Assembly (NCBI GenBank): GCA_012729935.1
Contig: JAAYBY010000036.1
Location: 1 to 28,569, forward strand
DNA: 28,569 nucleotides
Origin: Clostridiaceae bacterium
GTDB taxonomy: Bacteria > Bacillota > Clostridia > Saccharofermentanales > UBA5734
Direction: 5' to 3'
In this document: one piece after another, positions 23,972 through 28,569 of the stretch
How the letters are laid out: each line of letters starts with the position of its first letter
How positions within the stretch are numbered: position 1 is the first letter of the stretch
Program-made: the position numbers and the translations under genes
Notes under the pieces: generated by a model
Told to the model about the DNA's origin: nothing
Database searches by the model: none
What the model saw: the letters and a program-made list of their open reading frames with translations, nothing else

Positions 23972-24610
23972 TCAGATCACAGCTTTAGCAGCAGCACCCG
24001 GTTTTTTCAAACGAGGATGCAGTCGGAAAATCGTTTTCCCTGTCAGTCTTGACGCTTCAATGAGACGAATGAGCTGAACAGGCCTGGCGGCAGTCATCAG
24101 TATCCAGATGCCCTGTCGGTCCTGCGAGTCGTAATAAGTCATCATGAGGATTGAACCACGCCGTATAGCACTGTCATGCTGCCTGATTTTTTCCCGCAGT
24201 GCATAGAAAATTTTGCTGTTGACGCGTAACAGCCGGCAAAGCTGCTGATCACTTATTTTTCGGAGCTGATCGACTGTTGCCAGCAAAAGACGATCAAGCG
24301 ATTCAGTGGTAATCGACCACTGATCTGTTTCGGTTTCTAAAACGAAGCCCTGGTCAGAATAGTAAAGTGAAGCAGGCGTATCCATTGGGAGCGGCAGCCC
24401 GTTTAAGTGACGGATCAAGATGCCCCATCTGGCGCGAAGTTCCGTTCGCCGTCGAATCAGCCGTTTTTTCTGATTCAAGCGATCTCTTACCTGGATTACG
24501 AGCCAGATCGAAGCACCCGAAATAAGGAATATACCGGCGAATGGCGGCAGACAGCTAATCGCTGTCAGAAACAAACTCGAAAGAATAATTAAAAGGAGCA
24601 TCGCTTCCAT
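23972..24610 (-). CDS. Unknown protein with two N-terminal membrane helices
   Basis: 212 residues, family not recognised. Two hydrophobic helices at about 4-20 and 23-41 are followed by a basic stretch (RDRLNQKKRLIRRRTELRAR). A soluble cytoplasmic part has mixed alpha/beta composition (SLYYSDQGFVLETETDQWSI, then SILMMTYYDSQDRQGIWILM). The tail is basic. The ATG at 24610 has AAGGAG seven bases upstream. It lies 15 bases after a short-chain dehydrogenase gene and 38 before the DAHP synthase ATG. The helical hairpin plus soluble domain could be a membrane-anchored sensor or PH-like domain, but this is a guess. Confidence 0.7.
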   Translation of the reverse strand: MEAMLLLIILSSLFLTAISCLPPFAGIFLISGASIWLVIQVRDRLNQKKRLIRRRTELRARWGILIRHLNGLPLPMDTPASLYYSDQGFVLETETDQWSITTESLDRLLLATVDQLRKISDQQLCRLLRVNSKIFYALREKIRQHDSAIRRGSILMMTYYDSQDRQGIWILMTAARPVQLIRLIEASRLTGKTIFRLHPRLKKPGAAAKAVI

Positions 24611-24625
24611 CTTGGTTCTCCTTGT

Positions 24626-25441
24626 TTAGCGGGCATACATCTCATACAGAATTCTCTGGATCACCCTGACCGGCAATAAACGATTTAGAAACCACGCCAG
24701 GCGATATAAACAACCAGGCGTATACTGGATTGGAATCTTTCTTCTGTTCAGGCGGCGAATGATCAACTGAGCCATCTGATCAGCTGACAAACCTTTCCGT
24801 TCATCTGCAGCCATTCGTTCGATCGAGCGCAGACAACGATCAGCATCAGGAAGATTTGCTGTCGCTGGACTGATCACCCGGGCATCTGTAAAACCGGTTC
24901 GTGTGTCCCCTGGTTGAACAACCATGCATTGAATTCCGTGTGGCTTCATTTCATTGGCGGTTGCCTTCATCAAGGCGGATACAGCAGCCTTGCTCGCAGA
25001 ATAGCATGCCTGATAAGGAATGGGCAGAAACCCTGCAACAGAACCGATCTGTATGACTGATCCACTCTTCTGCTCACGCATCTGCCTGAGCACAGGGGAA
25101 AGGGCGTGGCAGACACCTAGAAAATTTGTTGCCATCTGTGACTGGGCCTCATACGGTGTCATCGCTTCCACAGCGCCTGCCAGCCCGAAACCGGCAGCCA
25201 GAATGAGGATATCAATACGCTTTTCCAGTTGAATAATCGCTGACAGCACACGGTTCACAGCATCCGGGTCTCGAACATCCAATTGCCTGGACTGCATATT
25301 TGATTCTGAATCAGATTCGCTGTCTGTAAGGCTTCGCGCCAGAGCGTAAACGCGATCACCTTGTTCTGATAACTGTTCTGCAATCGCCTTGCCGATTCCG
25401 GAACTGGCTCCTGTTATAACGATCACCCGTTGCTTTGGCAT
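24626..25441 (-). CDS. Short-chain dehydrogenase/reductase
   Basis: 271-residue classical SDR. The cofactor motif TGASSGIG is at 10-17, the NAG-equivalent is LAAGFG (81-86), and the catalytic set is N106, S134, Y147 and K151 (YSASK). D55 and R57 after the second strand (QLDVRDPD) are typical; NAD or NADP preference is not clear. The C-terminal part (about 235-271) has an amphipathic/hydrophobic stretch (PGCLYRLAWFLNRLLPVRVI), as in membrane-associated SDRs of the DltE/DHRS type. The ATG follows GAGGT. The substrate is unknown. Confidence 0.88.
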   Translation of the reverse strand: MPKQRVIVITGASSGIGKAIAEQLSEQGDRVYALARSLTDSESDSESNMQSRQLDVRDPDAVNRVLSAIIQLEKRIDILILAAGFGLAGAVEAMTPYEAQSQMATNFLGVCHALSPVLRQMREQKSGSVIQIGSVAGFLPIPYQACYSASKAAVSALMKATANEMKPHGIQCMVVQPGDTRTGFTDARVISPATANLPDADRCLRSIERMAADERKGLSADQMAQLIIRRLNRRKIPIQYTPGCLYRLAWFLNRLLPVRVIQRILYEMYAR

Positions 25442-25452
25442 GATGTCTTACC

Positions 25453-26013
25453 TCATATTCTTTTTTTGCTCAAATGAAACATCTTAAGTTTAGTCTGTCT
25501 CAATCGCGCATCCGGTATTTTTTGAATCAGCTTTTCATAGAAGCGATTACTGTGATTCAATTCTGTCAGATGACAATGTTCATGAACAATAACCAGATCC
25601 ATCAGGTCCTGTGGCAGCAAACTGCAGCGTCTGTTGATTGAAATGGTTCCACGACTGCTGCAGCTGCCCCAGCGGCTGACAAGATCGTGAATGATGATTT
25701 TACGAGGCCTGGCCAGATGATGGGCTGCCTGCAAGTGTTCAATACGCGCCAGGATCAACTGGTCAGCTCGCCGGCATTGCTCTGGCGGTAGAGGTTGTAT
25801 TTCAGTCAATTGTGTGTTTAATGTAAGTTTCTGTTTGATCCAGGTTGATTTGCTGTATATGGCCTGATCAATTTCATGAATGGATGTCGAATACGGTACA
25901 TGCATTTCCAGGGTATTATCCGGACGGATGATCAGTGACATCGAGCGACGATCTGAGCGCACCAGTTTCACATCATATCCGGAAATTGTTCGGGTCTCAG
26001 TTTTCCGGGCCAT
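25453..26013 (-). CDS. YgjP-type zinc metallopeptidase (DUF45)
   Basis: 186 residues from the chosen ATG. It has the YgjP/WLM-like signature: WGSCS at 115-119, the zinc-binding HEHCH at 144-148 (HExxH) and the third ligand His at 154 in LNHSNRFYEKL. The N-terminal half is the usual beta-rich segment. E. coli YgjP is a small cytoplasmic protein of uncertain function, so only a metallopeptidase fold is claimed. The ATG at 26013 is preceded by GGAGAA; an in-frame ATG at 26040 would add nine residues inside the upstream gene. With this start it overlaps the OPRT-like gene by 17 bases. Confidence 0.85.
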   Translation of the reverse strand: MARKTETRTISGYDVKLVRSDRRSMSLIIRPDNTLEMHVPYSTSIHEIDQAIYSKSTWIKQKLTLNTQLTEIQPLPPEQCRRADQLILARIEHLQAAHHLARPRKIIIHDLVSRWGSCSSRGTISINRRCSLLPQDLMDLVIVHEHCHLTELNHSNRFYEKLIQKIPDARLRQTKLKMFHLSKKRI

Positions 26014-26863
26014 GATGCTTCTCCAGATACAGCAAGGCACGCTCCGCGTTTCTTCCCCCCGCAGCGATCTGCTGCCGAATGAATTCTGGATGTTTCTTCA
26101 TGAAATCAGATTGATAGCGGATCGGATCATGGATGAAATGAATGATCTGGTTGAATTGACCCTCATCGATCAAACCCATTTTGAGCGCCTCTTCGAAAAG
26201 ATCGTCCTGAATCGTTAACAGTGCTGTTAGCTGTGTTCCTTTTTCTGCGAGCTTTTCACGGCCACCCTGATTTCTGTTTACGATGGTCATCGTGTTGGGC
26301 ATAACGGCACCAAGATGTTCAACAGTTGGAATCCAGGCACGAAAATAACTGGAGGCTTCAGTCACAAGGTCTGATATATGCAAGGCTTTTTGACCGGCAC
26401 ATTCATTTTCAGACAGCCGTCTTGATGCCATCTGCTCCGAACTGATCCACGCCTCCCGGTTTTTAAAAAGGCTGATATGCGGTTTGTTCAGTTGCTGAGC
26501 GACACTGAATGAAAAGAAAAAGTCACGTCGCTCGCCACCGGAAATAAAATCACACGGTATAACTCTTGCCAGGCTAACAACCCGATCAATCAATGAACTG
26601 TACAGTGTCGATGAGCGATACTGTGCCCTTGATTTTTCAGTCAACAGTCGTATCAAATCAGCCGGCTGATCGAGATTTTGATCGATCGACTGAAGCAGTC
26701 TGTTAGCTTCAGATTCACTGCCAAACAAAAAATGCGTGTTGATATAATAAGGACCAATCGTCCCTGATGTATACCAGAACGGCTGATGTTCAGGTGCTGC
26801 GCGAAAAGCACGTGTTTCAAAGAGCCACTGGATCAACTGTTTCTTCATCGTGATTTCGTCCAT
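25997..26863 (-). CDS. Orotate phosphoribosyltransferase-like protein
   Basis: 288 residues resembling the clostridial long proteins annotated as orotate phosphoribosyltransferase. The N-terminal block HQPFWYTSGTIGPYYINTHF (27-46) is the match. GGERRDFFFSFSVA (109-122) resembles the OPRT nucleotide-site region. The PRPP loop position reads HISDLVTEASSY (162-173), where canonical enzymes have DDVxTTG, so acidic residues and the TTGG turn are not standard. A C-terminal extension (220-288) is absent from PyrE. The ATG follows TTGGAGG. It lies after pyrK and pyrD, so a pyrimidine link is plausible, but activity is not assured. Confidence 0.7.
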   Translation of the reverse strand: MDEITMKKQLIQWLFETRAFRAAPEHQPFWYTSGTIGPYYINTHFLFGSESEANRLLQSIDQNLDQPADLIRLLTEKSRAQYRSSTLYSSLIDRVVSLARVIPCDFISGGERRDFFFSFSVAQQLNKPHISLFKNREAWISSEQMASRRLSENECAGQKALHISDLVTEASSYFRAWIPTVEHLGAVMPNTMTIVNRNQGGREKLAEKGTQLTALLTIQDDLFEEALKMGLIDEGQFNQIIHFIHDPIRYQSDFMKKHPEFIRQQIAAGGRNAERALLYLEKHHGPEN

Positions 26864-26895
26864 ATTGCCTCCAAAAGCATGAAGCAGATGAGCCT

Positions 26896-26924
26896 AGTTT
26901 ACCATAAGCAGTCGCTTGTGAGAA
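26896..26924 (-). promoter_or_regulatory. Possible promoter of the OPRT-like gene
   Basis: On the minus strand TTCTCA (26919-26924), 17 bases, then TGG-TAAACT with an extended -10 (26896-26901). It is in the 103-base gap after pyrD. The match is moderate, so readthrough from pyrD is also possible; no terminator is visible in the gap. Confidence 0.35.
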
Positions 26925-26966
26925 ACAGGTACAAGCCGTTGACGCGTGATTGTGCATTATCAGCTC

Positions 26967-27878
26967 TCACCAGGCGATTAACGTTCCCGAATAATCTTTT
27001 AATGAATCGACACCATCCGATTCTGCAATCGCGATCATTTCGTTTTGAACGTCCAGGCAGGCAGACGGTTTCAGGAGCGTTGCCGTTCCGATCTCCACAG
27101 CTGACGCTCCGGCAATCAAAAATTCGATTGCATCAGATCCGTTCATGATACCGCCGACACCGACAATCGGGATGCTGACAGATCGAAAAACATCAGCAAC
27201 CATGCGGAGCGCAACCGGTTTGATCGCCGGTCCGGAAAGACCGCCCGTGTTGTTATGCAATATCGGACGTCTGCTCGTTCTATCAATTGCAAGTCCCATC
27301 AAAGTATTGATCAACACAACAGCATCTGCACCAGCTTCTTCTGCTGCACAGGCCATACGGACGATATCTGTGACGTTTGGCGTTAATTTTACCCACAACG
27401 GTTTGGTCGTCATCGCTTTGGATGCGGATACGACTTGTCTGATTTGTCTCTCATCACTTCCGATCATCATACATCCCTCACGAACATTGGGACAAGAAAG
27501 ATTCAATTCGATCACATCCGCCCTGGTTGTGTCCAGGGTCCGGCAAAGGATCTGATAGTCCTCCAGACTATTACCTGCAATGTTAACGACAATACGACAT
27601 CCCATTTGCAGCATGTTCGGCAGCTCATCGCGAATAAATGAATCGATACCTGGATTCTGAAGGCCAACACTGTTAAGCATCCCCGAGGCGGTTTCAGCAA
27701 CACGAGGCGGAGGATTGCCTGACCGAGAATCAACCGTCAGCCCTTTGGTACAGATTCCGCCGATCTGCGAGAGATCATAGACAGATGATACTTCCCGGCC
27801 AAAACCAAATGTACCGGAAGCCGCAAGAACCGGGCTTTTCAATCTGACTGAACCAAGATCAATCGTTGTGTCTACCAT
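26967..27878 (-). CDS. pyrD: Dihydroorotate dehydrogenase B, catalytic subunit
   Basis: 303-residue FMN enzyme oxidising dihydroorotate to orotate in pyrimidine synthesis. It is a class 1B type: catalytic base C129 in ELNLSCPNVREG, with AASGTFGFG (19-27), the FMN lysine in CTKGLT (43-48) and GVGGIMNGSDA near the C-terminus. Class 1B works as a heterotetramer with the FAD/2Fe-2S subunit PyrK and passes electrons to NAD+. The ATG overlaps the pyrK stop by 7 bases, and a GAGGT site sits within the pyrK end. The length is normal. Confidence 0.95.
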   Translation of the reverse strand: MVDTTIDLGSVRLKSPVLAASGTFGFGREVSSVYDLSQIGGICTKGLTVDSRSGNPPPRVAETASGMLNSVGLQNPGIDSFIRDELPNMLQMGCRIVVNIAGNSLEDYQILCRTLDTTRADVIELNLSCPNVREGCMMIGSDERQIRQVVSASKAMTTKPLWVKLTPNVTDIVRMACAAEEAGADAVVLINTLMGLAIDRTSRRPILHNNTGGLSGPAIKPVALRMVADVFRSVSIPIVGVGGIMNGSDAIEFLIAGASAVEIGTATLLKPSACLDVQNEMIAIAESDGVDSLKDYSGTLIAW

Positions 27879-28569
27879 TGGACTACCTCCGCATCAAATA
27901 CAGGACCGTCAACGCAGCACCGTTTGTAGCGATCCGACGATTGCTCAGAGTCAGTTTTCATCTCGCAGGCGCAGACAAGACAAACACCAATCCCGCAGGC
28001 CATTCGTTCTTCAAGCGAAACCTGACAGGGTAATTGATAGGCTGCGGCTAATTCGGCAACAGCCTGCATCATCGGTCTGGGACCGCATGTCAGGATCACC
28101 GTACCTGGTTCCTGTACTGCGGAATCCAGCAATAACCGAAGCGCGTCGGCGGCACGACCGTTGACCGTCAGATCTCCACATTCAGATGCAAAACAGGTCT
28201 GACAGCCCAGCATCGCATATTCATGTCGAAGAATACTGTCTTCTTTTGATCGGTAACCACAGACCGCTATCGAGTCAATTTCTTTTTCCCGGCATATTTG
28301 TTGGACAAAGTACAGGGGAAAAACACCCGTTCCGCCACCGACTGTAATCACACGTTTAAAGCCATCCAGGTTAAATCCATGTCCCAGCGGCCCCAGAACT
28401 GAAAAGATCGTTCCTGGTTTCTGCTGCGAAATCCAGCGTGTCCCCTCACCTTTTATCTGAATACCCAGCGTTATGCAGCCACTTGACTGATCAACCGACA
28501 TGATACCGATTGGTCGTTTTAAGAACCGATCGCAGGACAGATTGACAAACTGTCCCGGCTGAGCACTGT
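27872..28569 (-). CDS. pyrK: Dihydroorotate dehydrogenase B, electron transfer subunit (start beyond the window)
   Basis: Continues past the right end; the reading frame is open to 28569, so the ATG at 28501 is internal. The visible part has the FAD-binding segment AQPGQFVNLS and RPIGIMSV, then the NAD-binding part with VGGGTGVFPLYFV and CGYRSKEDSI. GPRPMMQAVAELA follows. The C-terminal 2Fe-2S site is CGIGVCLVCAC plus a cysteine in RCCVDGPVF. PyrK takes electrons from PyrD and reduces NAD+. About the first 25-30 residues are missing compared with typical PyrK (~250). The 3' end overlaps pyrD by 7 bases. Confidence 0.93.
   Translation of the reverse strand, partial: SAQPGQFVNLSCDRFLKRPIGIMSVDQSSGCITLGIQIKGEGTRWISQQKPGTIFSVLGPLGHGFNLDGFKRVITVGGGTGVFPLYFVQQICREKEIDSIAVCGYRSKEDSILRHEYAMLGCQTCFASECGDLTVNGRAADALRLLLDSAVQEPGTVILTCGPRPMMQAVAELAAAYQLPCQVSLEERMACGIGVCLVCACEMKTDSEQSSDRYKRCCVDGPVFDAEVVQW

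Noticed and set aside
1..28569. Apparent abundance of GATC-containing words throughout the window
   Set aside because: It was noticed by eye only; without counts against a background model it cannot be claimed as a signal.

Overview
The window looks like a compact chromosomal segment from a Firmicute, most likely of the class Clostridia. The evidence is a T-box leader on leuA, strong GGAGG-type ribosome binding sites, Firmicute-style TTGACA/TATAAT promoters, an SOS box of the B. subtilis CGAAC type on lexA, a PyrK-dependent class 1B dihydroorotate dehydrogenase, and the order miaB-mutS-mutL-miaA-hfq next to lexA. Species cannot be assigned. Base composition appears mid-GC by eye; I did not compute it. 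No rRNA, tRNA, CRISPR array, prophage or intact insertion sequence is visible.

Left part (1-9400), mostly plus strand. The window opens inside a PflX-like radical SAM gene that converges on, and overlaps, a XerC/D-type tyrosine recombinase. A plus-strand operon follows: an archaeal/fungal-type aspartate-semialdehyde dehydrogenase, an alpha/beta hydrolase (monoacylglycerol-lipase-like) and a LacI-family regulator. It has a good promoter, an operator-like palindrome inside that promoter and a 5' UTR hairpin. A convergent acyl-CoA synthetase (probable TTG start) and a divergent leuA share the 6571-7068 region, which carries two back-to-back promoters and a leucine-specific T-box riboswitch with specifier codon CTC and a terminator. 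Downstream of leuA is a GNAT acetyltransferase broken by one in-frame TGA, then a gene-free stretch with two inverted repeats.

Middle part (9600-18230). lexA (plus) has an SOS box over its -35 and lies divergent to a small, basic, single-pass membrane protein. Its 3' end overlaps hfq. The minus-strand run miaB, mutS, mutL, miaA, hfq is tightly packed (ATGA overlaps at two junctions) and joins tRNA A37 modification, mismatch repair and an RNA chaperone.

Right part (18312-28569), all minus strand. Read in transcription order it holds pyrK (cut by the window edge), pyrD, an orotate phosphoribosyltransferase-like gene, a YgjP-type zinc metallopeptidase, a short-chain dehydrogenase, an unknown two-helix membrane protein, a DAHP synthase with its own extended -10 promoter, and a MoxR ATPase / DUF58 / transglutaminase-like membrane protein module with 4-nt overlaps.

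Most of the window is housekeeping or a known module. I see no clear multi-gene novel system. The best leads are the lexA-divergent membrane protein, the 13-bp perfect inverted repeat at 9483-9512, the interrupted acetyltransferase, the OPRT-like protein with a non-canonical PRPP loop, and the putative operator plus leader hairpin in front of the asd operon.
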